Positions 47,108 through 57,099 are shown, counted from the first letter of the stretch. The stretch: 64,000 bases of DNA from Acidianus sp. HS-5 (GCF_021655615.1 NZ_AP025245.1:1550001-1614000); one strand, 5' to 3'. Notes: generated from the letters alone by a model not told the origin. Program-made: numbers and translations.

Positions 47108-47668
47108 ATGACAGAAGAAAAAAGAGCAAACGCCGCTCCTCTGGGACTTTCTGGTTTCGCATTAACTACATTAGTTTTGAGCGTATTTAATGCTGGCTTG
47201 TTATCTAGTGGTTCTGGAGTAGTACTAGGCTTAGCAGCATTTTATGGAGGATTAGCGCAGTTATTAGCGGGAATCTTGGAATGGAGGGCAGGAAATACAT
47301 TCGGTTACGTGGCTTTCTTTACATACGGTGCTTTTTGGGAATGGTATTTCTTAACTGCTCTTGGAATTTTCGGAGATGTAACAGCCGCAGGAATAGGTCT
47401 CGTTTTAATAGGTTTCGGAATATTTACATTAGTAATGTGGTTCGGTACATTTAAGAGCAATCTAGGTTTATTTATGACGTTCCTTCTTTTATGGATAACA
47501 TTCTTCCTACTAGGAATAGGTTCAATGATTAGTAATACGACATTAATTCATGCAGGAGGCTATGTAGGAATATTAACTGCAATAGCAGCATGGTATACAG
47601 GGCTGGCCATGGTAGTGTCTGAAAGCCTCGGAGCAAAAGCGCCATTAGGTAGAGCACCTACAGCATAA
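47108..47668 (+). CDS. GPR1/FUN34/YaaH acetate transporter
   Basis: This 186-residue protein has six transmembrane helices. ATG 47108 (MTEEKR) is chosen over an upstream ATG because the family motif NAAPLGLSGFALTTLVLS follows at once and a TATA box fits. The family carries acetate or succinate with protons and also ammonium-like solutes. The divergent acetyl-CoA synthetase gene makes acetate or another short acid the likely substrate. Confidence 0.88.
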   Translation: MTEEKRANAAPLGLSGFALTTLVLSVFNAGLLSSGSGVVLGLAAFYGGLAQLLAGILEWRAGNTFGYVAFFTYGAFWEWYFLTALGIFGDVTAAGIGLVLIGFGIFTLVMWFGTFKSNLGLFMTFLLLWITFFLLGIGSMISNTTLIHAGGYVGILTAIAAWYTGLAMVVSESLGAKAPLGRAPTA

Positions 47669-48104
47669 TTTTCAAATTATTATTTTAAACAGAGTTATAT
47701 TATAAGAACAAGATTAAAGCCATAATTTTTCTTATATTGAGATCCATTCTCTGTAACTCTCTAATTATCAAATAAAAACGCTTAAGATAATTTGAATAAA
47801 TTCTAAATGAATGAAAATCTCATTTCAGTCGTATAAGTGACCAAAACTTCAAACAGCGTTAAAGGTAACAAAATAGATATATTTAGATACACCGGTTAAG
47901 ATATAATAACTACTAGTGTTTACCCATAGCGTAACTTATGCTTACTTTTAATTACTTCTAATCCCGCCATAAGTACGCCTCTTAAGGGATCATATGCAGT
48001 CTCCCTGAATTGGACTTACAGCTTATTGATTTTCTGACCATTCTTTGAAATCATAACTCAACTCCGGTTGAAAGTATTTAACCGTCTAATCTATAACTCT
48101 ATAT
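47669..48104. other. intergenic region with a possible coding remnant
   Basis: On the minus strand around 47930-48000 a stretch reads AYDPLRGVLMAGLEVIKSKH, without a start or flanking coding sequence. It may be the relic of a lost gene. Nothing else is seen. Confidence 0.35.
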
Positions 48105-48905
48105 ATGAGTTCATGCGAGATATTTGCTTTGATCTCCAAATTAAGTGCAGAAGGAAAGAGATTTGCAATTGTCTCAATTTACAAGGGCAATAGGTTAGAA
48201 AGAACTATAGTCGCTGACGGGAAGGTTCTGCTAGGCAGTTTGGACAAAGAAATATTAGAACTCTCACTTGAGGCACTGGAGAAAAATCAAGTAATTCAAA
48301 AAGATATTGAAGGAGGAAAAGTCGTAATTGAACCTATTGAGCCAAGGCCGGCAATAATAATAGTTGGGTCAGGAGTTATAGCCAAATTTACTGCAAAATT
48401 AGCAGTTGACATGGGATATTATGTTGGCGTAATAGGCAACGGAGACGTCAGAGAAGAGGACTTTCAAGGAGTACAGGCAATCTCTAACAGCTTAAGTCTT
48501 CTAGAACAGTTAGTAAGTGAAGACTCTATAGTCATAGTAGCTAATGAAGGAGGAAAGCCGTATGACCTAGACGCTCTATATATTTCCATGAAGAAGAACG
48601 CAAAATTCGTTGGACTATTAGCGAGTCAGAGAAGAGCAGCACTAATGATCAGCTTATTAATAAAAAGAGGAATACCAATAGAGGAGATAAAGAAAAGGTT
48701 CCACTCCCCGTTGGGACTCGACGTAGAATCTAAAACTGCAGAAGAAATAGCGTTAAGTATACTGGCTGAGGTAGTCCAATTTATCAGAGGAGGCACTGGT
48801 AAACCTTTACAAGAAGTTAAGAACCCGTACCTATTATTGGATGATGCAATGGCGGGAAAAATTGAGGACAAATGCATGTTTATACCTAAGTCAATGAGCG
48901 AGTAA
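48105..48905 (+). CDS. XdhC/CoxI-family protein
   Basis: This 266-residue protein has an N-terminal XdhC region (about 1-70, FAIVSIYKGNRLERTIVADG) and a C-terminal Rossmann domain (PAIIIVGSGVIAKFTAKLA, KFVGLLASQRRAALM, RFHSPLGLDVESKTAEEIALS). XdhC proteins sulfurate molybdenum cofactor and insert it into xanthine-dehydrogenase-type enzymes. In Sulfolobales the client would be a CO-dehydrogenase-like aldehyde oxidoreductase, but no such genes are adjacent. The start lies just after an atatatATG context. Confidence 0.88.
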   Translation: MSSCEIFALISKLSAEGKRFAIVSIYKGNRLERTIVADGKVLLGSLDKEILELSLEALEKNQVIQKDIEGGKVVIEPIEPRPAIIIVGSGVIAKFTAKLAVDMGYYVGVIGNGDVREEDFQGVQAISNSLSLLEQLVSEDSIVIVANEGGKPYDLDALYISMKKNAKFVGLLASQRRAALMISLLIKRGIPIEEIKKRFHSPLGLDVESKTAEEIALSILAEVVQFIRGGTGKPLQEVKNPYLLLDDAMAGKIEDKCMFIPKSMSE

Positions 48906-49171
48906 AAACTGGTTCATTTAACCCTTCCTTTTTCCATACTAGCTTTATAAAAAATGACTTGAGCAAATAAATTCCCTCCATCTGTTTAAAAACCTTACTT
49001 ATTTTCTCAAAATGACATGTTCTTCGGGTTTTTGTAAACAATACGTAGGAGTTAAAATAACTAATCAGTAGGTAAACCACTTTGTTGCTTTAATCTTTAA
49101 CCGTTAGAGTGAAACTTCGAGGAAAACGTTGAGTGAATCTATTTATTATCTTCCTGTAACATATTCTTATC

Positions 49172-50455
49172 ATGCCGGATCCAATTGAACTTTCGAAAAA
49201 ATACGAGGGAAAAATAGAGATTTACCCTAAAATCCCTATTACGTCTTACGATGATTTCGCCCTCATTTATACTCCGGGAGTAGCTAAAGTCTCTGAGGCT
49301 ATTTATAGAGAACCGGAGAAGAGCTTTGACCTTACAAGTAAGTGGAACACGATAGGCATAATTACCGACGGAACTAGAGTTCTAGGATTAGGGAAGATAG
49401 GCCCTGAGGCTGCTATGCCGGTCATGGAGGGAAAAGCACTCCTATTTAAATATTTGGGCGGAGTTGATGCAATACCTCTACCTATTAATGTAAAGAGCGC
49501 AGACGATTTTGTAAATGTAGTAAAGGCGTTAGAGCCTTCCCTCGGAGGTATCAACTTAGAGGACATAGAATCCCCAAAGTGTTTTTATATATTGGAAAAG
49601 TTACAGTCTTCCTTAAATATACCTGTGTGGCACGATGACCAACAAGGTACTGCAGGGGCAATCTTAGCAGGGCTAATTAACGCTATGATATTAACTAACA
49701 AAGACCCAAAAGAGAGTAAAGTAGTGCTTTACGGTGCGGGCGCGTCAAATATAACAACTGCAAGAATATTATCAAAGTACGGGTTTAAAACGGAGAATAT
49801 GGTAGTAATAGACAGTAAAGGCCCCTTATATGCAGATAGGGAAGACGTAGACCACTTGATGTTGCACCACAAATGGAAGTATGAGCTAGCTATAAAAACA
49901 AATAAGTGGGAAGTTAAGGAAATAAATGATGCGTTTAAAGATGCAGATGTAGTAATAGCTGCCTCTAAACCCGGGCCCGATGCAATAAAGAAGGACTGGA
50001 TAAGTTTGATGAATAAGGACCCTATAGTATTTGCATTGGCAAACCCAGTCCCGGAAATATTGCCTCAAGACGCTAAAGAGGTAGGGGCTAAAATAGTGGC
50101 AACGGGTAGGAGCGATTTTCCTAACCAGGTTAACAATTCCTTAATATTCCCCGCAATGTTCAGAGGGGTCTTAGATAGTAGAGCGAAAGCAATTACTGAT
50201 GATATGATTATAACAGCATCTGAGGCCCTGGCAAAGTACGCTAGGAATAAGGGAATAAATGAAAACTACATTATTCCAAGAATGGACGAATGGGAAGCTT
50301 ATTATGAAGAAGCTGCTGAAGTAGCCAGTAAAGCAGTTGAGTTAGGGTTAGCAAGGATTAAGAAAAGTAAAGAAGAATTTAGGGAAATAGCAAAGCAGAG
50401 AATATTAAGAGCCAGAAAGATAATGAGTTTGGTGGTGTCTACATGGTCACCATAA
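49172..50455 (+). CDS. malic enzyme (oxaloacetate-decarboxylating malate dehydrogenase)
   Basis: The enzyme converts malate to pyruvate and CO2 with NAD(P)+. The 427-residue length is that of prokaryotic short malic enzymes. Catalytic Y33 lies in LIYTPGVAKV and K88 in VMEGKALLFK; metal ligands E130 and D131 (INLEDI) and D155 (HDDQQGTAGA) are present. The Rossmann loop is VVLYGAGASNITTA. It works at the pyruvate/malate junction, fitting growth on acids. The last 13 bases overlap the GNAT gene. Confidence 0.94.
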   Translation: MPDPIELSKKYEGKIEIYPKIPITSYDDFALIYTPGVAKVSEAIYREPEKSFDLTSKWNTIGIITDGTRVLGLGKIGPEAAMPVMEGKALLFKYLGGVDAIPLPINVKSADDFVNVVKALEPSLGGINLEDIESPKCFYILEKLQSSLNIPVWHDDQQGTAGAILAGLINAMILTNKDPKESKVVLYGAGASNITTARILSKYGFKTENMVVIDSKGPLYADREDVDHLMLHHKWKYELAIKTNKWEVKEINDAFKDADVVIAASKPGPDAIKKDWISLMNKDPIVFALANPVPEILPQDAKEVGAKIVATGRSDFPNQVNNSLIFPAMFRGVLDSRAKAITDDMIITASEALAKYARNKGINENYIIPRMDEWEAYYEEAAEVASKAVELGLARIKKSKEEFREIAKQRILRARKIMSLVVSTWSP

Positions 50456-50910
50456 GGAAAGCAAATAAAGAGGACGTAAAAACACTTGCTGACTTTTTCA
50501 GTAGAATGTATAGACTGAATAGCGAGTTTGATCCATTACTGTCAATTCCAGAAGACCTGGAGGAGAGAGTTACTAAGGCAGTTGAAAGAAGTATGGAAAA
50601 TCCCAACGAGATCCTCGTTTTAGCCGAGGATGAAGGAAAAATAGTTGCGGCAGCAAGGGTAATAATAACTGAAAGATTATTTTACGTTCCAGACAGAGAG
50701 GCCACGATCAGAGAATTTTACGTTCATCCGTCTTATAGGAGACAGGGCGTAGGGGAAGAAATTGTAGGATTTATACAAGAAGAATTAAAGAGGAGAGGAA
50801 TAGAACTAATAGCTGCCGAGTTCCCTGCAAGGAATTTGATAGCTACATCGTTTTATAAAAAGATGGGATTTAGAGAGATATACTGTGAATTTATAAAGAA
50901 GATAAGTTAA
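50443..50910 (+). CDS. GNAT-family acetyltransferase
   Basis: This 155-residue protein opens VTIRKANKEDVKTLADFFSR. The acetyl-CoA site is YVHPSYRRQGVGEEIVGFI, and FYKKMGFREIYCEFIKK ends the fold. It overlaps malic enzyme by 13 bases and so is co-translated with it. Regulation of that enzyme or of neighbouring metabolic proteins by acetylation is possible but unproven. Confidence 0.85.
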   Translation: MVTIRKANKEDVKTLADFFSRMYRLNSEFDPLLSIPEDLEERVTKAVERSMENPNEILVLAEDEGKIVAAARVIITERLFYVPDREATIREFYVHPSYRRQGVGEEIVGFIQEELKRRGIELIAAEFPARNLIATSFYKKMGFREIYCEFIKKIS

Positions 50911-51126
50911 TATACACAAAAAAATTTAAAAGATATACTCTATTTATTTTTAAATACATAAGCACAGGAAAATTAGCGAGTATCCTATTGTAAGCTAATA
51001 ATATCGTACTTTATTCTATTCTAATAACTTTCCCTTGATATTATATTCATAAAAGGAGTAATTTCCACGTAAAGTCTTACTGCCACCAGATCATTACACT
51101 AGACATTAAGGAGTCAGTTTATAACC

Positions 51127-51480
51127 TTAAGACCTCCTAAAGATAGGTATTTTCCTTCCATCTTTTTCCGTGAATTCTACCGTAACTTTATCACCTATTT
51201 CTGCATCATCCTCAATATTTGCATACATTCTAAAACCTTCATCCAATTCTATGATACCGTAGTATATCTTTCCTTTTGCGCTTTGGAACATGGTAATAGA
51301 GAAGACCTTTCCTTCTCCTTTACTTACTTTAATCTCAAGATCTTTAGAATCGCATTTAGGACAATAATCCCTAGGATAGAAAAACACATATCCGCAAGAC
51401 TTACACTTAATATATGGTAGTTTTCCATCATTCATTAAATTTATGTATTCCTTTCTTATCTCATCAAACATTTTATTCAC
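51127..51480 (-). CDS. DUF35 zinc-ribbon/OB-fold protein
   Basis: This 117-residue protein has zinc ligands C26, C29, C40 and C43 (KCKSCG, YCPKCD) and an OB fold (KVFSITMFQSAKGKIYYGIIEL). It is the last cistron of the five-gene operon 55977-51127 and overlaps the thiolase-fold gene by eight bases, so the two probably form a complex. With an Ltp2-like partner, DUF35 proteins are needed for retro-aldol cleavage in bacterial steroid side-chain breakdown; a similar task here is inference. Confidence 0.88.
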   Translation of the reverse strand: MNKMFDEIRKEYINLMNDGKLPYIKCKSCGYVFFYPRDYCPKCDSKDLEIKVSKGEGKVFSITMFQSAKGKIYYGIIELDEGFRMYANIEDDAEIGDKVTVEFTEKDGRKIPIFRRS

Positions 51481-52621
51481 CCAAAATCATGGTTACTGCA
51501 TGACCTCTATTCCATCCTCCTATTCCATTGACTAGAACTCTATTAGCATTTTTTACTTGATGCCCTTTTGCCATGTTATTAAGCTGAGAAAGAGCTTCTT
51601 CTAGAATAACTCCTCCACTCATGAAAGCAGGTTGTCCCACGTTTAAGGAACCTCCCCCAGTGTTTATAGGTACTTCTCCACTAAAGGTAGTATCTGTTTG
51701 TTCCACAAATTTTCCTCCTTTACCTTTTTCCGCTAGTCCTAGGTCTTCTATTTCTAATAATACGGTTATTGTGAACGAGTCATATAACTCAAATGCGTCA
51801 ATCTTATCTAAATTAATTCCTCTACTGCTTTCTACTGTAGGAGTATATATTATGTCTGGTAGTTCTGGAGGCATTTCAGCCCAATGAGCTTCACCATAGA
51901 ACTGAATTTTAATAGGTCTTAAGTTAGAATTTCTCTGATGTTTACTAATTATAAATGCGTGAAACCCGTCTACAGGATACACAATTTCGAGTAGCCTTAG
52001 CGGATCACTAACTAACCTTGAAGAAGTTACATCGTTTACTGAAAGAGGAGATTTATATAATGATTTTTCGTTATACATTGCGTTTTTCCTTTGATTTACA
52101 GCTATTGTTGCCCTTTGTTCGTCAGTGGTACCAAAAAGTTTCTGATGCCTTTTAGCTACTAGAGCGTAATCCGTTACTGGGTTCATGTCTTCATAAATTC
52201 TAAAAAACTCATCGAAAGGTGTTAGACTAATGTTATATAATCTATCTATGGAATCTGCAGTGACTTTATTTTCTCTTAGAAAAGAACCTTTACCTCCTAC
52301 TATGCAAAGTGCAGTATCTATTTCTCCGGAACTCACAAGTTTCTCCGCCCTATATACCATAGTAAGTGCAGAAGGCCCACCGTAATCTATTACATCTATA
52401 TATTTCGGTCTTATCCCTAAAAAAGACGGAATCTGAAAGGAAGGAAAATGGACATTGGCTTTACCGTCAAAAGTCCCAGCAAGTATAGTGAAAAATAGCC
52501 CGTCTATATCCTTTGGATTAACTGATGCCATTTCCATAGCGTTATTAACTACCTCAGAGAGTAGCTGAAAAGTCGAGCCCTCGTACTTTTTATACGTTAA
52601 TCCTGCGAAACCAGTTATCAT
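51473..52621 (-). CDS. thiolase-fold protein without thiolase catalytic residues
   Basis: The 382-residue fold and domain order match SCP2-type thiolases, but the active site is altered. Where the 35959 thiolase has C83 this protein has Gly (DYGGPSAL, 80-87); its first His becomes Y280 (FELYDSFT); its second His becomes Q330 (NVGQPAFMS). It cannot work as an ordinary thiolase. Ltp2-type aldolases, which share the fold, use Tyr residues and need a DUF35 partner, exactly what follows here. A non-catalytic scaffold is the alternative. It is the fourth gene of the operon. Confidence 0.85.
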   Translation of the reverse strand: MITGFAGLTYKKYEGSTFQLLSEVVNNAMEMASVNPKDIDGLFFTILAGTFDGKANVHFPSFQIPSFLGIRPKYIDVIDYGGPSALTMVYRAEKLVSSGEIDTALCIVGGKGSFLRENKVTADSIDRLYNISLTPFDEFFRIYEDMNPVTDYALVAKRHQKLFGTTDEQRATIAVNQRKNAMYNEKSLYKSPLSVNDVTSSRLVSDPLRLLEIVYPVDGFHAFIISKHQRNSNLRPIKIQFYGEAHWAEMPPELPDIIYTPTVESSRGINLDKIDAFELYDSFTITVLLEIEDLGLAEKGKGGKFVEQTDTTFSGEVPINTGGGSLNVGQPAFMSGGVILEEALSQLNNMAKGHQVKNANRVLVNGIGGWNRGHAVTMILGE

Positions 52622-52623
52622 TT

Positions 52624-53730
52624 TTACACCCTATATTTCTTTATAATTTCTTCTTTTAAAGAAATTCCCAAACCCGGTCTTTGTGGCGGAATGAACTCTC
52701 CATTTTCGTATTTTATCTCTCCTACTAATCCCTCTCTTAAAGGATTATATCTTAGGTGATACTCTATCATGGGTGAATTAATAGCTAATGCTACATGAAG
52801 ACTTGCTATAAATCCTATCCCTCCAGCCGAGTAATGCGGTATTAACGGAAAACTAAAAGCTCTAGCAAAGTTTCCTATTCTTAACATTTCTGTAATTCCT
52901 CCACTCCATGCAGCATCAGCTTGCACTATATCTACGGCGTGATTTAAAATAATATCTCTAAATTCGTATAATGTAAAGGCTGTCTCGTATCCAGCTATTG
53001 GAACATCCAAGGCTTTAGCTAATTCAGAGCTTAAAGAAGGGAAGTCAGTAGGTATTGGTTCCTCGAAAAATATAATACCTAGTTTTTCTAGCTCTTTTCC
53101 GACCTTTAATGCTGTATTAAAGTCATATACGTTGTTTGCGTCAACTGCAATATCCACCTTCTCAAAATTATCTTTTATTGCCCTTAACCTCTTTAGGTCT
53201 TCTTCAACTTTAAGTCCACCTATCTTTATTTTAACGGTATCAAAGCCCTTATCTATATAACTTTTAACTTCATCTAATAGTTTCTCTATATCCTTATCCT
53301 GCCTATAATAACCTCCCGTGATATAACCTTTTATCCTCCTACTCGAGGCTCCAAGGATTGAATATATAGGAGCTCCAAATTCTTTACCTAATATATCCCA
53401 TAACGCTATATCTATGCCACTAATTGCAGAAATTATTATTCCTCTCCTTCCTAGTCTAAAAGTAGATTTATACATTTTGTCCCACAAGTTTACCGGAGAT
53501 ACTTCCTCACCTAATGTTAATGGTTTAAGAATTTTTTCTATAGTAGTTGCTACAGATTCTAAAGCTCCATATGCTATAGACTCTCCATATCCTATCTCCC
53601 CATCTTCAGTAGTGACTTTTACTACTACAACGTCCATATGATGCTCCGCACCTTCTTTAACGGCTAACGCATCTTGCTCATAAAATTCTCTAGAAGATAA
53701 TTTTATCGTTTCAATATCACGTATTTTCAT
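52624..53730 (-). CDS. enolase-superfamily enzyme (mandelate racemase/muconate lactonising type)
   Basis: This 368-residue protein has the capping domain first and a TIM barrel with K167 and K169 (TVKIKIGG), metal ligands D197 (AVDANN), E223/E224 (FFEEPIP) and E249 (AGYET), and H299 (IPHYSAGG). The Lys-x-Lys plus His arrangement lets it abstract an alpha proton from either face, as in racemases and acid-sugar dehydratases. In this operon it may isomerise, dehydrate or lactonise the organic acid that the ligase activates. It overlaps the ligase gene by 14 bases. Confidence 0.88.
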   Translation of the reverse strand: MKIRDIETIKLSSREFYEQDALAVKEGAEHHMDVVVVKVTTEDGEIGYGESIAYGALESVATTIEKILKPLTLGEEVSPVNLWDKMYKSTFRLGRRGIIISAISGIDIALWDILGKEFGAPIYSILGASSRRIKGYITGGYYRQDKDIEKLLDEVKSYIDKGFDTVKIKIGGLKVEEDLKRLRAIKDNFEKVDIAVDANNVYDFNTALKVGKELEKLGIIFFEEPIPTDFPSLSSELAKALDVPIAGYETAFTLYEFRDIILNHAVDIVQADAAWSGGITEMLRIGNFARAFSFPLIPHYSAGGIGFIASLHVALAINSPMIEYHLRYNPLREGLVGEIKYENGEFIPPQRPGLGISLKEEIIKKYRV

Positions 53731-55246
53731 TCCTAAATGCCCTCCTCATAATCTTCCCGGAAGGGGTTTTTGGAATTTCATTAACAAAATTTACGATTCT
53801 TGGAACTTTGTACGGAGCTAGATTTTTTCTGCAGAGGGAAATGATCTCTTCTTTAAGCTTTTCACTTGGTTCATAACTATCCTTAAGTTTTATAAATGCT
53901 GCTACAGTTTCTCCTCTATATTCGTCAGGTAAGCCAACTACTGCTACTTCACTCACTGCAGGGTGCTCATAAATAACTTCCTCTACTTCCCTCGGCATAA
54001 TCTTAAAGCCTGAAGCGTCAATTATGTCCTTTTTCCTGTCTATAATGTAAACCCAACCATTAACTATTTTACCTATATCTCCCGTAGGTAACCATCCATC
54101 TTTGAATTTATCCATTTTCCAATATCCAGACACTACTTGAGGTCCTCTTACTAATATTTCTCCGTCTTCAGCTACTTTAATTTCGGTGTTATACACTGGA
54201 ATGCCAGAACTTACTATACCGGTTTCTTTATCTACTGGAAGTTCACCGTCATAAGGATAAGGCCATAAAGTTGCAGGGGAAGTGGTTTCAGTCAACCCCC
54301 AAGCCATGTAAATCCATTGTCCTATTTTTTCTTTCCATTCTAGTTCTAACGCTCTTGGCATTGGCATCCCTCCAGATGACCATAGTCTCATACTTGAAAG
54401 ATCTTCGTTATTGTAGGCATTGAGCATAGCTCTATATGCCGTAGCTACACTCATTGTAACGGTAGTTTTCTTTTCTTCAACATCTCTAAGTGCCAGTGAA
54501 GGATTGAATCTGTAAGAAATATCTATTTCGCTTCCGGAAAGTACTGCCGTAGTTATGTGAAAAATCTGTCCCGTTATATGGAAAAAGGGGGCAATACCTA
54601 AAATTTTATCTCTCTCAGAGAAATTAAACCATTTATTGTAAATAATGGATGAGGCAAAAATGTTTACATGGGTAATTGGTACACCTTTAGGTTTTCCTGT
54701 AGTTCCTGAGGTGTAGACTAGTAATGCTAAATCGTTCGGTTTTAAGTCTTCTGCTAAATCTCTGGATAAAGACTTAAAGTTTAATTCCTCATTACAGTCA
54801 TTAACCTTCCATTTTTCTCTAAGCTCTTCCGGAATTTCGTGGAACGTATAAGGGCTTGTTCTTATTACTTTTATCTTTGAGTTATCCACTTTCGCCTCAC
54901 ATGAAGCTATCATCAAGTGAACTCCAGAGTCATGGATAAGAAACTCTAACTCCCTTTCTGAGTAAGAAGGGTTTACCGGAAGTACTATTCCTCCTTTCTC
55001 CCATATTGCATATTCCAAAATTATAAACTGAGGAATATTCTGCATAGATAAGATGACTATATCTCCCTTCCTAATATCGAGCTGAGACGATATTCCTTTG
55101 ACCATTAGGTAAAGGTCGTTGTATGTAATTCTATTTCCAAAATAATCAATAGCAACATTGTCTCCATATTTAGACGCCGATTCCTCCAAAATTTTAGGCT
55201 GAGTTTTTGGATTGTATATTTCACTTAATTCTTCTCCTTTGATCAT
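53717..55246 (-). CDS. AMP-forming acyl-CoA synthetase
   Basis: This 509-residue ligase has LLVYTSGTTGKPKGVPITH, MAWGLTETTSPAT, GWLPTGDIG, YIIDRKKDIIDASGFKI and the catalytic Lys in KTPSGKIMRRAF. The second motif differs from fatty-acid ligases. It should activate the carboxylic acid degraded by this operon. The start ATG overlaps the SDR stop by four bases. Substrate unknown. Confidence 0.9.
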   Translation of the reverse strand: MIKGEELSEIYNPKTQPKILEESASKYGDNVAIDYFGNRITYNDLYLMVKGISSQLDIRKGDIVILSMQNIPQFIILEYAIWEKGGIVLPVNPSYSERELEFLIHDSGVHLMIASCEAKVDNSKIKVIRTSPYTFHEIPEELREKWKVNDCNEELNFKSLSRDLAEDLKPNDLALLVYTSGTTGKPKGVPITHVNIFASSIIYNKWFNFSERDKILGIAPFFHITGQIFHITTAVLSGSEIDISYRFNPSLALRDVEEKKTTVTMSVATAYRAMLNAYNNEDLSSMRLWSSGGMPMPRALELEWKEKIGQWIYMAWGLTETTSPATLWPYPYDGELPVDKETGIVSSGIPVYNTEIKVAEDGEILVRGPQVVSGYWKMDKFKDGWLPTGDIGKIVNGWVYIIDRKKDIIDASGFKIMPREVEEVIYEHPAVSEVAVVGLPDEYRGETVAAFIKLKDSYEPSEKLKEEIISLCRKNLAPYKVPRIVNFVNEIPKTPSGKIMRRAFRNENT

Positions 55247-55977
55247 AATACTAAACCTCCGGTCACTTCTATAATTGCACCATTAATATACGAGGCTTCT
55301 TCTGAGCAGAGAAAAGTTATTACATTAGCTACATCCTCTGGACTTCCTACTCTTTTTAAAGGAATCCTATCAATTATTATCTTTCTTACTTTCTCTGGAA
55401 CACTTGCAATCATCGGCGTATCAATGAACCCTGGAACTATAGCGTTTACCATTATGTTATATTTTCCTAATTCTCTAGCTAAAGTTTTAGTAAAACCTAT
55501 TATCCCTGCTTTTGCTGCGGCATAATTAGCTTGACCGTTATTTCCTAACCAACTTGCAGACGACATGTTAATAATTCTTCCCCAGTTATATTTTATCATG
55601 CCCTCTACTACTTGCTTTGTACAATTAAAAGCCCCATAAAGATGTACTTTTATAACTTGATCCCATTGCTCCGGAGTCATTTTGACGAATAATGCGTCCC
55701 TAATTATTCCTGCATTATTAACTAGAATATCCACATGATCGATGCCTAGTATTTTAATTGCGTTCTCGTAAAACTCCTTACACGAATTCCAATCCGACAC
55801 ATCAACTTGTAATCCTATAACCCGAGAACTTGTTTTAGACTCAATCTCACGGGCTTTTTCTTTAATATCTTCTCTTATATCTCCAAGTATTACAGTATAT
55901 CCTTTATATGCCATCTTTAACGACGTTGCATAACCTATTCCACTCCCTGCTCCCGTCACTAGCGCTACTCTAGACAT
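55243..55977 (-). CDS. short-chain dehydrogenase (FabG-like)
   Basis: This 244-residue Rossmann oxidoreductase has VTGAGSGIGYAT for cofactor, LVNNAGI, and the Ser-Tyr-Lys triad in NMSSASWLG and NYAAAKAG. ITGGLVL-like C-terminus (EVTGGLVL) is typical. The Asp in VILGDIRED favours NAD over NADP. It is the first gene of the operon and would interconvert a 3-hydroxyacyl and 3-ketoacyl group, fitting a 3-hydroxyacyl-CoA step before C-C cleavage. Confidence 0.9.
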   Translation of the reverse strand: MSRVALVTGAGSGIGYATSLKMAYKGYTVILGDIREDIKEKAREIESKTSSRVIGLQVDVSDWNSCKEFYENAIKILGIDHVDILVNNAGIIRDALFVKMTPEQWDQVIKVHLYGAFNCTKQVVEGMIKYNWGRIINMSSASWLGNNGQANYAAAKAGIIGFTKTLARELGKYNIMVNAIVPGFIDTPMIASVPEKVRKIIIDRIPLKRVGSPEDVANVITFLCSEEASYINGAIIEVTGGLVL

Positions 55978-56171
55978 AAATATTACCTAGCTCTTTAAAT
56001 GATTACCAAATTAAAAACAACTCTCTTTACATATAAAGATGAGAATTTAAATATAAGCTTAAAGAGCTCGCATTTATTGCTAAAGTTTAAATAATAAAGT
56101 CCTTACGACTTTACTTGAAAAGTATAGCTGATACTTTTTATTTTAGCTAACTGAATAAACTTAGAGAGAAA

Positions 56172-56984
56172 ATGTCCTCTGTAAAAAGAATATATCTTCT
56201 AGATTATGGAAAATTGGCTGGAGAAATAGGATGGTATTTACCTAAAGCTGAATGTTATTTAGATAAGGATAAACCAAAAACAAAGGAATGGTTTTATTTA
56301 CCTGTAAGTGGTGCCTTAGTAGAGCACGATGACGGATATTTGCTTTTTGATACCGGACTAAACATGGAGTCCGAAAAAATAGTTCCTAAAGAAGTCTTAG
56401 ATGTATTCCCTATACTAAAACTCGACGAAAGTAATTCAATAGAAAATCAATTGAAATTGATTAATCTTAAGCCAGAAGATATATCCACTGTTGTATTATC
56501 TCACTTGCATTGGGATCATTCCGGTCAGTTAGCAATATTTAAAGATTTAAAAACACCGCTAATAGTTCACAAAAGAGAATTAAATTATGCATTATATAGC
56601 ATATGGATAGGTAAAAGTGGGGCATATATCTATCAGAACTTAGAGCCACTTAGGGGTGCTAATTGGGTTCCTATTGAAAATACACAATATGAAATTTATC
56701 CAGGGATAGAACTAATATTAATGGGAGGCCACACACCAGGTAGTACGATGTTAAAAGTGACTACTAAGCAAGGTAACACTTATCTATTCACTAGTGATTT
56801 TATCCAAGTACCAATAGAACTTGATGTAGAAAATATGGGATGGCTAATGGGAGATGCAGAAGAGTGGTATACCTCTGTCAGAAAACTTAAGATGCTTCTG
56901 AGAAATAAAAGAACGTATGCAGTCATAGGGCATGATCCAGACCTCTGGAATAAGTATCCTAAAATTCCCAATAACTTAGAATAA
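56172..56984 (+). CDS. metallo-beta-lactamase-fold hydrolase, lactonase-like
   Basis: This 270-residue hydrolase has H111, H113, D115 and H116 (SHLHWDHSGQ), a further His in GGHTPGST, Asp in FTSDFI and His in VIGHDPD, i.e. a complete dinuclear metal site. It resembles N-acyl-homoserine-lactonase-type enzymes. It is divergent from the SDR operon and lies before an MFS gene, so a lactone substrate entering the same pathway is plausible. Its exact substrate is not determinable. Confidence 0.87.
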   Translation: MSSVKRIYLLDYGKLAGEIGWYLPKAECYLDKDKPKTKEWFYLPVSGALVEHDDGYLLFDTGLNMESEKIVPKEVLDVFPILKLDESNSIENQLKLINLKPEDISTVVLSHLHWDHSGQLAIFKDLKTPLIVHKRELNYALYSIWIGKSGAYIYQNLEPLRGANWVPIENTQYEIYPGIELILMGGHTPGSTMLKVTTKQGNTYLFTSDFIQVPIELDVENMGWLMGDAEEWYTSVRKLKMLLRNKRTYAVIGHDPDLWNKYPKIPNNLE

Positions 56985-57099
56985 TTTTTTATCAAGAAGA
57001 ATTTACTAAAATATTAGCATGTTTTTACTGTATGTACCATCTTTACTTGTAAAATGTATAACATAAATATTCCTCGCCAGGAGTTATTATCGGATAATA

